Positions 6,422 to 12,999 of a stretch of DNA of 15,572 nt are shown piece after piece. A program made the position numbers and the translations under genes. Source of the stretch: UBA1738 sp045655325 (GTDB lineage: Bacteria > Bacillota > Clostridia > UBA1381); assembly GCA_045655325.1 (NCBI GenBank), contig JAZOOY010000032.1:1-15572 (forward strand), given 5' to 3'. Under the pieces are notes generated by a model. That model did no database searches. It had not been told where the DNA came from and saw nothing but the letters and a program-made list of their open reading frames with translations. Position 1 is the first letter of the stretch. Each line of letters starts with the position of its first letter.

Positions 6422-8683
6422 TTATTTTAACACAACGCCATATCCGCCTGCAACGGCTCTTCTCATTAACATAACGTCCTTTACGTCAACTGAGCCATCC
6501 TTGTTTACGTCGGCAACGCTTTCGATAAGAGTTACTCCGTATCCGCCTGCAACATATCTTCTTGTTAGCATAACATCCTTTACGTCAACAGTTTTGTCAT
6601 TGTTAACGTCACCCGGCAATTGATTTGCAATTTTTACTGTACCGTTATTTAAATATATCGGAACACTGTTAAAATTCTGGTCACAAGCGATTTCAAGATT
6701 TACAAAGATTTGATAATCTCCCGCCACCGCTGTATCTGCCACCTTGAAATTAAGTAGCAATATTTCTCCGTTTGAACTGTCAGCGTCCTGACCGTCCCAC
6801 ATAAACACCAGTCTTTCCTCATTAAAGTCGCCAGGTTCGGTAAATTCCATATTGCCAAGTGCTGTGCCTTTTGTAACCTTTGTTAATGTAAGAGCATCGA
6901 TGTTATATCCAAATGTTAGCTGTAGTCCTGTAATGCCAACATTCTTTGAAATACTAACAGGGACTATTATTTCGTCTCCTGATCTTGCTGTTATATTTCC
7001 AACTGTTAAGTTGGTATCATTTTCTGTCGGCAATCTGCTTCCAAAAGTTTCGCTTCTTTTATATTTACATGCTGTACATGTATATGTTTTAATACTCGGA
7101 CTTCCGGCTGTAGGCTGAGTTGTTACAACGCCTGCATCCCACTTGTGAGCTTCTGTTGTAAAAGCTCCGCATACGCATACTTTCTTATGATTTTTAGCTC
7201 CGTCTGCCACAAAATTTTCATAAGTATGGTTTTCTGTGTCTTTTTCTATGACTTCTGTTTTTGTTTCGCTACATATTGTACATATATATGTTCTGACACC
7301 ATCCTTTGTATGTGTTGCAGGAGTTGTTACTGAGCCACCGTTCCAACTATGTATTTCTGTAATCTCCTTGCCACATTCACATACTTTTTTATGGGTGTCA
7401 TTGTCATTTTTAATCCATAAACCGTATGAATGAGATTTTTTGGTTATAGTTCCTGCTGTTACATTTGTTTCAACAGTATTCAGTTTATCATCACAAGCGG
7501 TTTTTACAGTTGCTTCAACTGTATATTCACTAGCAGTAGTATCCACTATTGCAAAGGTAAGTAATAGAATCTGACCATTTGATGTATCCTCACTGGAGCC
7601 GTCCCAGATGAATGTTGCCGGATTTTCGTTCATTGCACCACGGGTAAATGCCAGATTGCTAAGTGCTGTTCCCTTTGTAGCTCCTGTCAGGGCAAGAACA
7701 TCAGAATCATATTCAATTTGCAATGTCAATCCCATCAAACCGGCATTTTTTGAAATGCTTACAGGAACTGTTATTCCTTCTTCTGCACATGTGGTTACAT
7801 TACCAACCGTTACGGTTGTTCTTTGTGTTGGCAGAACAACTTTGTCAATAACCTCTGTCTTTGTCTGTCTGCAACCTGCACATGTGTATGTCTTAATACC
7901 TGTAGATGTGTATGTTGGCTCTGTTGTTATAACGCCTGCATCCCAAGTATGGGCTTTTCTCGTAACGTCACCACAAGCAGAACAAGTTTTCTTGTGATAC
8001 ACCGTTCCATCTGCTACCCAATCACCGTATGTGTGCTGGTGAGCTTCCGGAGTAGGTGTCGGTTCCGTTCCTTCATAGTCGATTCTTGAGACTGTTACTG
8101 TAAAATTATCAAGATATACTGTTGCCATTGGGTCATCTGCTGTATCGTTGGTATTATCCGTTCTCGGGCGAAGATATAACGCATAGTTGCCTGTTTTGGA
8201 AAATGAGTCTGAACCAATTATCTTGCCATTCATATCGTTATATGTAAATGTCTTTGTTACAGTTACCCATTCATCTGCATCAATTTGCTGTTCATAAAAA
8301 GTCGCATACGGGTTTAAACTGCTGTCATGGTTTCTTAACCACATATCAGGTTTGATTTCAGTGGTTGAATAAACATCCAGACTATATGTCAGAACATCGC
8401 CTTCCTGAAAAGCAAAACCATCAGCAATTTTTACTCCGGCAGTATTATTATTGTGATTTTTCAGACCTTCAACTTTAAGAACATTATTCCTTCCGCCAAT
8501 GCTGCTTGCTTCACTAACTTTAACATCAGCACTTGCCAACCAAGTAAGTTCCTCCGCATAATCAAGGCTTTGTGTAATATTAATAACGTTTATAGTTGTA
8601 CCGGTTGCTGATACGTTTACTGCACCAACAGAAAGCACACCAACCACCGCTGCCATAAATGTTGATAAAAGTCTTTTTTTCAT
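6422..8683 (-). CDS. Secreted CBM-like, two-cohesin, dockerin protein (scaffoldin-like)
   Basis: This exported protein has 753 residues. The order is a signal peptide (1-26, MKKRLLS then a hydrophobic core, ending VSA); a beta-rich domain (about 31-202) that looks like a CBM4/9/22-type carbohydrate-binding module, a fold-level guess; a TPTPE linker; a Cys-rich repeat (216-280); cohesin 1 (about 289-415); two more Cys-rich repeats (417-545); cohesin 2 (about 556-687); and a dockerin (690-753). The dockerin has two calcium loops, DVNNDKTVDVKD and DVNKDGSVDVKD. AGAAGGG lies eight bases before the ATG, and a TTTACA/TATAAT promoter lies upstream. It may anchor dockerin-bearing proteins to carbohydrate. 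It shares leader sequence and domain types with the next gene, 65 to 71 bases downstream. The window has no enzyme partner. Confidence 0.85.
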   Translation of the reverse strand: MKKRLLSTFMAAVVGVLSVGAVNVSATGTTINVINITQSLDYAEELTWLASADVKVSEASSIGGRNNVLKVEGLKNHNNNTAGVKIADGFAFQEGDVLTYSLDVYSTTEIKPDMWLRNHDSSLNPYATFYEQQIDADEWVTVTKTFTYNDMNGKIIGSDSFSKTGNYALYLRPRTDNTNDTADDPMATVYLDNFTVTVSRIDYEGTEPTPTPEAHQHTYGDWVADGTVYHKKTCSACGDVTRKAHTWDAGVITTEPTYTSTGIKTYTCAGCRQTKTEVIDKVVLPTQRTTVTVGNVTTCAEEGITVPVSISKNAGLMGLTLQIEYDSDVLALTGATKGTALSNLAFTRGAMNENPATFIWDGSSEDTSNGQILLLTFAIVDTTASEYTVEATVKTACDDKLNTVETNVTAGTITKKSHSYGLWIKNDNDTHKKVCECGKEITEIHSWNGGSVTTPATHTKDGVRTYICTICSETKTEVIEKDTENHTYENFVADGAKNHKKVCVCGAFTTEAHKWDAGVVTTQPTAGSPSIKTYTCTACKYKRSETFGSRLPTENDTNLTVGNITARSGDEIIVPVSISKNVGITGLQLTFGYNIDALTLTKVTKGTALGNMEFTEPGDFNEERLVFMWDGQDADSSNGEILLLNFKVADTAVAGDYQIFVNLEIACDQNFNSVPIYLNNGTVKIANQLPGDVNNDKTVDVKDVMLTRRYVAGGYGVTLIESVADVNKDGSVDVKDVMLMRRAVAGGYGVVLK

Positions 8684-8732
8684 TCTGTCATCCCTTCTTT
8701 CAGGTCCCTTTGTGTATATTTCTTCATTTTAT

Positions 8733-8770
8733 ATTATATCACAGTTAATTGGAATTGTAAATGCATTTAC
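8733..8770 (-). promoter_or_regulatory. Promoter of the cohesin operon with an overlapping 14-base palindrome
   Basis: On the minus strand TTTACA (8756-8761) and TATAAT (8733-8738) are 17 bases apart. The perfect palindrome GTAAATGCATTTAC (8757-8770) overlaps the -35, the position of a repressor operator. The promoter of the truncated dockerin gene shares one half of it. Confidence 0.75.
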
Positions 8771-8783
8771 GACTTTTTCATAC

Positions 8784-8816
8784 AAAAAAACGCAAGATTA
8801 AATCTTGCGTTTTTTA
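8784..8816 (-). terminator. Terminator of the dockerin-only gene (bidirectional)
   Basis: CGCAAGATT and AATCTTGCG flank a single A, with A-runs and T-runs on both sides, so it can act on both strands. It follows the stop codon at 8844 and shares its stem with the terminator at 3901-3930. Confidence 0.88.
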
Positions 8817-8843
8817 TTCACTGAATTTTGAAGCAGTATGATA

Positions 8844-9089
8844 TTAGTTTGAAGCCGGTATTGGTAATACATCAATTCCGTATCCGCCTGCAACAAATCG
8901 TCTCATAAGGATAACGTCTTTTGCTGTTAACTTGCTGTCTGCGTCAACGTCTACAATATCATCCGTTGTAACAACACCCCAACCGCCTGTAATGTATCTT
9001 CTTGCAAGGACAATGTCTTCTACATCAATGATGCCGTTACCGCTTACATCACCACATGACAGCTTTTCGATAGCTTCTGTCTTTGTCAT
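8844..9089 (-). CDS. Dockerin-only ORF without signal peptide, probably a truncated paralogue
   Basis: This ORF of 81 residues is almost only a type I dockerin, with loops DVSGNGIIDVED and DVDADSKLTAKD, each followed by RR(Y/F)..GG(W/Y)G. Its first residues, TKTEAIEK, match the tail of the Cys-rich modules in the two large neighbours (compare TKTEVIEK). An in-frame TAG lies just upstream of the ATG, so no N-terminal extension or signal peptide exists in this frame. GAAAGAAGGA abuts the ATG directly, an awkwardly short spacing. The promoter, the GAAAGAAGG leader and the terminator all resemble those of the secreted relatives. I infer an internal deletion that joined a leader to the 3' end of a larger gene. 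It may be a pseudogene or a small cytoplasmic calcium-binding protein. Confidence 0.7.
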   Translation of the reverse strand: MTKTEAIEKLSCGDVSGNGIIDVEDIVLARRYITGGWGVVTTDDIVDVDADSKLTAKDVILMRRFVAGGYGIDVLPIPASN

Positions 9090-9123
9090 TCCTTCTTTCT
9101 ATATAGAATCCCCCTCATAGTTT

Positions 9124-9152
9124 ATTATAGCATATATATCTAAATTTGTAAA
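9124..9152 (-). promoter_or_regulatory. Promoter of the dockerin-only gene
   Basis: On the minus strand TTTACA (9147-9152) and TATAAT (9124-9129) are 17 bases apart. The -35 context GCATTTACAA is identical to that of the cohesin operon promoter at 8733-8770. Confidence 0.75.
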
Positions 9153-9187
9153 TGCGTTCAATTTAATTTGTGCAAAAAGAACAAATT

Positions 9188-9227
9188 CGCCTGCTCTTTT
9201 TTGCGCAAAAAAAGAGCAGGCGTTTTT
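9188..9227 (+). terminator. Strong terminator-like hairpin between the dockerin gene and the tRNA repeat
   Basis: CGCCTGCTC (9188-9196) and GAGCAGGCG (9214-9222) pair, extended by a T-run and an A-run around GCGC, and five T's follow on the plus strand. No plus-strand gene precedes it. On the minus strand there is no T-tail, so its role is uncertain; it may block readthrough from either side. Confidence 0.6.
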
Positions 9228-9239
9228 ACGCTTGCTCCG

Positions 9240-9392
9240 AATTGGCCAGCGGGGACGGGATTTGAACCACGCGGTCTCGCTGCGGCTCGGTCTCCTCGTG
9301 GCTCTGACAGTCCCCTGGACTGTCATTCACTCCCACTCGGCCGTTCGCTTTGCTCACTACCTTCGACTTATTCGCCCTCGGGCTCATAACCC
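9240..9392 (-). repeat. tRNA-fMet-derived repeat element
   Basis: This segment is visibly GC-richer than its surroundings and contains pieces of the neighbouring initiator tRNA. Positions 9249-9273 are identical to 9437-9461 (T arm and acceptor strand of the tRNA, 25 bases), and both copies are followed on the minus strand by a CCA and AATT. Positions 9378-9392 are an exact inverted copy of 9468-9482 (anticodon arm). Between them lie a perfect hairpin, GACAGTCC/GGACTGTC (9306-9324), and repeated GGTCTC blocks. There is no D arm or 5' acceptor strand, so it is not a second tRNA. Several overlapping short ORFs here look spurious. It resembles tRNA-linked repeats I recall from Clostridia genomes, unchecked. 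Confidence 0.6.
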
Positions 9393-9400
9393 TGAAAAGC

Positions 9401-9427
9401 AAAAAAGCCACATTTCTGTGACTTTTT
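9401..9427 (-). terminator. Terminator of the initiator tRNA gene
   Basis: On the minus strand AAAAAGTCACA, loop GAAA and TGTGGCTTTTTT form a short stem (one G-T pair) with a T-run, starting a few bases after the tRNA CCA end. Confidence 0.75.
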
Positions 9428-9431
9428 AAAT

Positions 9432-9509
<78 letters not shown>

Positions 9510-9528
9510 ATATCTGTAATGCTTAACT

Positions 9529-9557
9529 ATATTACCACACTTTTTTTTATTTGTCAA
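9529..9557 (-). promoter_or_regulatory. Promoter of the initiator tRNA gene
   Basis: On the minus strand a consensus TTGACA (9552-9557) and TAATAT (9529-9534) are 17 bases apart. The predicted start lies about 12 bases before the tRNA 5' end. Confidence 0.8.
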
Positions 9558-9614
9558 GACTTTATCAATATTATTTTATTATTTCTTATCGCATATTATG
9601 ACATCTTATTTAAA

Positions 9615-9642
9615 AAGTCAGGGCGGACACATTTATCCGCCC
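9615..9642 (-). terminator. Terminator after the LytM/SpoIIQ-like gene
   Basis: GGGCGGA (9621-9627) and TCCGCCC (9636-9642) form a seven-base GC-rich stem. On the minus strand it is followed by TGACTTTTT, which is an adequate though not ideal tail. It starts within ten bases of the stop codon at 9651. Confidence 0.75.
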
Positions 9643-9650
9643 TTTTCCTT

Positions 9651-10310
9651 TTAGTTCAGATATTCTACAGGATTTACATTATTTCCATCTTTAATCATCT
9701 CAAAATGCACGTGTTCAAGGTCGGTAATATCACCAAGTGCAGTGTTTCCCACCATACCTATAACATCGCCTGCCATAACCTCGTCGCCCTCTTTTACCTT
9801 TTCGGTTTCTTCGAGGTTTGCGTACATAGTCTTATACCCATTCTGATGGTCAACAATTACGCATCTACCCATATTTGAGTCAAAAACGCTTTCTATTACT
9901 CCCTTTGCGCTAGCCTTGACTTCTTCGCCGATTTTTGCTTCAAAGTCAACACCGCTATGGGCTCTCCAGTCCTTCAACGCCTCATTATACACCAAATCAT
10001 CTCCTGAATACTCTTCTATCACTTTTCCCGAAACCGGTGCTGTAAATTCGATTACTTCCGGTTTTTGAATTTCTCCACCATCTTCCTGATTTTCCTTTGC
10101 AATTTCCGCATCAGGCACTTCAACTTCCGCTTTTTGTGATGTTTCATATACCACATCCTCCGGCACAATCTCTACAATATCTCCTGTTTTTTCTTCTTCG
10201 TTTTCCTTTAAAGACATCCGGCTTGTGTAACCCACTATTGCTACAATCAAGGCACAGCAACAAATAGCAAGATATGCTCCGCCGTTTTTCTTTTTCTTTC
10301 TTTCAATCAT
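9651..10310 (-). CDS. Membrane-anchored LytM (M23) domain protein, SpoIIQ-like
   Basis: The protein has 219 residues. A basic N-terminus (RKKKK) and one membrane helix (about 12-28) are followed by an acidic linker (about 34-88) and a LytM/peptidase M23 domain (about 90-219). The zinc-binding motifs are present: H118 and D122 in HSGVD, and H200 and H202 in HVHFE. The catalytic His of active M23 enzymes, normally in YxHL, is replaced by Asn at 165 (YANL). This layout and the reading YANLEET..VKEGD fit SpoIIQ, the forespore membrane protein that pairs with SpoIIIAH during engulfment; it could also be another non-lytic LytM protein. AAAGGGA lies eight bases before the ATG. I see no clear sigma-F promoter. 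It is divergent from the solute-binding-like gene. Confidence 0.85.
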   Translation of the reverse strand: MIERKKKKNGGAYLAICCCALIVAIVGYTSRMSLKENEEEKTGDIVEIVPEDVVYETSQKAEVEVPDAEIAKENQEDGGEIQKPEVIEFTAPVSGKVIEEYSGDDLVYNEALKDWRAHSGVDFEAKIGEEVKASAKGVIESVFDSNMGRCVIVDHQNGYKTMYANLEETEKVKEGDEVMAGDVIGMVGNTALGDITDLEHVHFEMIKDGNNVNPVEYLN

Positions 10311-10409
10311 AAATTCATCCCTTTCAGTTTTTAAAACAATGTTCCTTGCTTCACTAAAAAGTATTTACGGATTTTTTATTATTATACATTTTTTGCATTT
10401 CGTTGCGAC

Positions 10410-10438
10410 TTGTTTTTTGTTTTTATATGTGATACAAT
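10410..10438 (+). promoter_or_regulatory. Candidate promoter of the solute-binding-like gene
   Basis: TTGTTT (10410-10415) and TACAAT (10433-10438) are 17 bases apart, with TGTGA before the -10 as a partial extended element. The perfect palindrome AAATTGCAATTT (10443-10454) lies just downstream, near the expected start site. Confidence 0.55.
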
Positions 10439-10471
10439 ATTTAAAATTGCAATTTGTTGCGGGGTGAAATA

Positions 10472-11536
10472 TTGAAAAAGATTATATCTGTTTCTGCTAT
10501 AGTTGTGGTTTTGGCAACTATTGCAACCATAATATTTTTAAATACAAAAGAAAAACCTGACTATTCCGGCATAACCCTTAAGGTGTCAAGCTCCATTGAC
10601 CTTGCCGGAGGTTCATACCTTGAAGGCGCAAAAAAATTTGAAGAAGATTACGGCTGTACTGTGGAATTTACCAACACATTTGAAGGAAGCGACCTTTTTT
10701 ACTCATCCGGTGAAGATTTTTCACAGTGTATGCCTATAAATGACTACATAAACCCAAAAAGCAGGCTCTATACAAAGTCTATTATGGACCAGAGTTGCAC
10801 CATTGACGGAAATATTTTCGGCGTATCTCACGTACTTTTAGGCAAGATCAATTACTGTGCATACGACCCTGACCAATTCAGCGATGTTACCCTTCCGTAT
10901 GACTACTACAAAAACGGAAATTGGGACTGGGACAACTTTATTAATATGACCGACAAAATCAATTCTAACGTGAAAATTGACTGGAATTCTTCCTATATAA
11001 ATATGATGCATTCACTTTTCCGTGACGAAAACGGTAATCCTGTATTTGATTACGGAACACAAGCCCAGATTGAATGGCTTAACTTTGTAAGAGCTCTTAT
11101 CTATGACCGAGGCATTGTTGAAATGCAGGAAGGCTCATTCGAAGTGGGATTTTTGCCACAGCTTGTTTTAGACAAAGTAGAAGCCACATCCCAGATGCGT
11201 TACATCCCTTGGCCAACCAAAACAGGAGATATGGGCACTATATTCATAGACGAATACCACTTCTGCGTTCCAAAAACCGCAGAACATCCTGAACTTTCGG
11301 TAGAACTTGCCAACTATATGATTAAATCCTGTATCGACACAAGAACTGCACTATATCAGGAAAATATGACAAAAGAGGACTACAAGCTCTTCAAAAAGCA
11401 GATAAAAGACATTTACTGTTATCCGCCACACACCGATTATGTTCCTGCGACGGAATTTATCACCGATTTTGTCCGCGGAAAGACAGTAACAGAACATATT
11501 TATAACGTACAATCAGGCGCCGAGCACATAAATTAA
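10472..11536 (+). CDS. Membrane-anchored solute-binding-protein-like protein (ABC family 1 type), orphan
   Basis: From the TTG at 10472 the protein has 354 residues. I chose this start because GGGGTGA lies just upstream and the protein then begins MKKIISVSAIVVV, an export signal or membrane anchor (about 4-22). Upstream in-frame TTG codons at 10454 and 10457 lack this spacing. The mature part has hallmarks of family 1 extracellular solute-binding proteins: GAKKFEEDYGCTVEF near the start, INDYIN, a DGNIFGVSH segment, and PYDYYKNGNWDWDNF, matching the common lPyelyk.GkWTWd.f motif. It is shorter than the usual 400-450 residues and seems to lack a stretch after about residue 70. There is no lipobox Cys, unlike typical Gram-positive binding proteins, and no permease or ATPase gene is adjacent. 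Substrate unknown; it may be sensory or degenerate. Confidence 0.75.
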   Translation: MKKIISVSAIVVVLATIATIIFLNTKEKPDYSGITLKVSSSIDLAGGSYLEGAKKFEEDYGCTVEFTNTFEGSDLFYSSGEDFSQCMPINDYINPKSRLYTKSIMDQSCTIDGNIFGVSHVLLGKINYCAYDPDQFSDVTLPYDYYKNGNWDWDNFINMTDKINSNVKIDWNSSYINMMHSLFRDENGNPVFDYGTQAQIEWLNFVRALIYDRGIVEMQEGSFEVGFLPQLVLDKVEATSQMRYIPWPTKTGDMGTIFIDEYHFCVPKTAEHPELSVELANYMIKSCIDTRTALYQENMTKEDYKLFKKQIKDIYCYPPHTDYVPATEFITDFVRGKTVTEHIYNVQSGAEHIN

Positions 11537-11555
11537 GGGCACGGCGTCCTTTTTT
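11535..11555 (+). terminator. Terminator of the solute-binding-like gene
   Basis: AAGGGC (11535-11540) and GTCCTT (11546-11551) pair with one G-T, with a five-base loop and a T-run. It overlaps the stop codon and separates this gene from the str operon. Confidence 0.8.
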
Positions 11556-11587
11556 ATGCATTTTTTATCATTTTTTTGCCAAATCTA

Positions 11588-11616
11588 TTGACATAGCATT
11601 TTTAATTTGCTATAAT
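11588..11616 (+). promoter_or_regulatory. Perfect consensus sigma-A promoter of the str operon
   Basis: TTGACA (11588-11593) and TATAAT (11611-11616) match consensus exactly with a 17-base spacer. A six-base inverted repeat, ATAGCA and TGCTAT (11593-11598, 11608-11613), lies across the spacer. It is 41 bases before the first gene of the operon. Confidence 0.9.
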
Positions 11617-11656
11617 GCAGTAGTATGGGCATAAAATGGGATGGGAGGCGACTTTA

Positions 11657-11896
11657 ATGATTACAATTGAAGAGAAAAGTAATCTTATTGTAGGCTATAA
11701 GCAGGTTTTAAGAGCGCTTAATTCAAAAACTTGCCAAAAGCTGTTCCTCGCTGAAGATTGTTCGGAAAACCTTTCCGAAACCCTAAAAAAAGCCGCTTGT
11801 GAAACCCCTATCGTTATGGTTTCCACAATGCGTGAACTGGGCAATATGTGTGAAATTGATGTTCCCGCATCTTGCGCCGCAGTAATTAGTTTATAA
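11657..11896 (+). CDS. L7Ae/L30e family RNA-binding protein (YbxF-like)
   Basis: This small protein of 79 residues has the L7Ae/L30e fold, whose members bind kink-turn RNA; in Firmicutes this gene typically lies just before rpsL, as here. The pattern is visible in GYKQVLRAL, KLFLAEDCSENL, the hydrophobic strand TPIVMV and the signature LGNMCEIDVPASCAAV. The signature normally has Gly after Cys; here it is Glu, so RNA binding may be altered. The ATG at 11657 has GGGAGG eight bases upstream, better than an in-frame ATG at 11636 that has no such site. A 12-base palindrome, CGCTATATAGCG (11898-11909), follows the stop. First gene of the operon after a consensus promoter. Confidence 0.88.
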   Translation: MITIEEKSNLIVGYKQVLRALNSKTCQKLFLAEDCSENLSETLKKAACETPIVMVSTMRELGNMCEIDVPASCAAVISL

Positions 11897-11948
11897 TCGC
11901 TATATAGCGTTTATAATATAAAATATTTGAAGAAGGAGGATATACACT

Positions 11949-12368
11949 ATGCCAACTTTTAACCAATTGGTCAGAAAAGGCAGACAGACTGCAGCAAACA
12001 AGTCAAACGTTCCTGCCCTAAACAAAAGCTTGAATTCACTTCACAAAAAGCTTAATGACCACTCATCACCTCAGAAGAGAGGCGTTTGTACTGCTGTTAG
12101 AACTGCTACACCTAAGAAGCCTAACTCAGCTCTTCGTAAGATTGCCAGAGTAAGACTTACAAACGGTATCGAAGTTACAGCATACATTCCTGGTATCGGT
12201 CACAACCTACAGGAACACAGCGTTGTTCTTATCCGTGGTGGTAGAGTTAAGGACCTTCCTGGTACAAGATATCACATTATCCGTGGTACACTTGACGCTC
12301 AGGGAGTTGCAAACAGAGCTCAGAGCCGTTCAAAGTACGGTGCAAAGAGACCAAAGGAAAAGAAGTAA
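11949..12368 (+). CDS. rpsL: 30S ribosomal protein S12
   Basis: S12 sits at the decoding centre of the small subunit and helps control translational accuracy. The protein has 139 residues, the usual Firmicutes length with the short N-terminal insertion absent from E. coli. The streptomycin-sensitive residues appear wild type: the TPKKPNS loop (55-61) keeps both lysines, and GGRVKD (97-102) keeps its lysine. GAAGGAGGA precedes the ATG. It lies in the conserved order L7Ae-like, rpsL, rpsG, fusA, tuf. The 156 bases downstream are strongly structured. Confidence 0.99.
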   Translation: MPTFNQLVRKGRQTAANKSNVPALNKSLNSLHKKLNDHSSPQKRGVCTAVRTATPKKPNSALRKIARVRLTNGIEVTAYIPGIGHNLQEHSVVLIRGGRVKDLPGTRYHIIRGTLDAQGVANRAQSRSKYGAKRPKEKK

Positions 12369-12383
12369 TTTGATTTTCCAAAA

Positions 12384-12496
12384 ATGCATATAGTGTTATA
12401 TCCTATTTATATGAGCATATAACCGTGTGCATAAAGTCGGGGCCGAGGGTGGCCTGGAGTACCTATGATACTCATTGTCTCTGCAAGTGGCAGAGA
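12384..12496 (+). promoter_or_regulatory. Structured rpsL-rpsG intercistronic region, candidate S7 regulatory RNA
   Basis: Several helices can be drawn. ATGCATA (12384-12390) pairs with TGTGCAT (12426-12432, one G-T), enclosing GTTATAT/ATATAAC (12395-12401, 12417-12423). GGGCC then pairs with GGCCT around a GAGGGT loop near 12441-12455. GAGTA/TACTC (12457-12473) and TCTCTGC/GCAGAGA (12478-12496) follow. No T-run follows, and the last hairpin sits about 13 bases before the rpsG ribosome binding site. In E. coli, S7 represses its own mRNA by binding the rpsL-rpsG gap, so an equivalent role is plausible here; that is inference. Confidence 0.5.
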
Positions 12497-12524
12497 TGTA
12501 AATCTATGAAGGAGGGAAGAAAAT

Positions 12525-12995
12525 ATGCCAAGAAAAGGTTATATTGCTAAAAGAGAAGTTCTTGCAGACCCAATCTACGATAGCGTGATTGTTACAAAGC
12601 TTATCAACAACATCATGCTTGACGGTAAAAAGGGTGTTGCACAGAGAATTGTTTATGATGCATTCGAAATCATAAAAGAAAAGACTGGCAAGGATCCTGT
12701 TGAAGTTTTCACTGAAGCAATGGACAACATCATGCCTGTACTTGAAGTTAAGGCTCGCCGTGTTGGTGGTGCTACTTACCAGGTACCGATGGAGGTTCGT
12801 CCAGAAAGAAGACAGACACTTGGTCTTCGTTGGCTAACACGCTACTCAAGAGAGAGAAGCGAAAGAACAATGAAGGAAAGACTTGCTAACGAGTTACTTG
12901 ACGCACTAAACGGAACAGGTGGTTCAGTTAAGAAGCGTGAAGATACTCACAAAATGGCTGAAGCTAACAAGGCTTTCGCACACTACAGATGGTAA
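12525..12995 (+). CDS. rpsG: 30S ribosomal protein S7
   Basis: S7 is a primary 16S rRNA-binding protein that starts assembly of the small-subunit head and lines the exit site. The protein has 156 residues, the normal length, beginning MPRKGYIAKRE. The family motifs KLINNIMLDGKKGVA and KARRVGGATYQVP...RRQTLGLRWL are intact, and it ends with AFAHYRW. GAAGGAGGG precedes the ATG. It lies between rpsL and fusA, and in many bacteria S7 is the translational regulator of this operon. Confidence 0.99.
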   Translation: MPRKGYIAKREVLADPIYDSVIVTKLINNIMLDGKKGVAQRIVYDAFEIIKEKTGKDPVEVFTEAMDNIMPVLEVKARRVGGATYQVPMEVRPERRQTLGLRWLTRYSRERSERTMKERLANELLDALNGTGGSVKKREDTHKMAEANKAFAHYRW

Positions 12996-12999
12996 TCAT

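Noticed and set aside
9168..9429. Three overlapping short ORFs over the tRNA repeat
   Set aside because: They read through the tRNA-derived repeat in conflicting frames and strands, have no good ribosome binding site, and cross structured RNA pieces.
9519..9878. Plus-strand ORF of 119 codons
   Set aside because: It overlaps the tRNA promoter, a terminator and the LytM gene on the other strand; there is no family resemblance.
11898..11909. Palindrome CGCTATATAGCG after the L7Ae-like gene as a terminator
   Set aside because: The stem is short and AT-rich, and no T-run follows; rpsL starts 39 bases later in the same operon.
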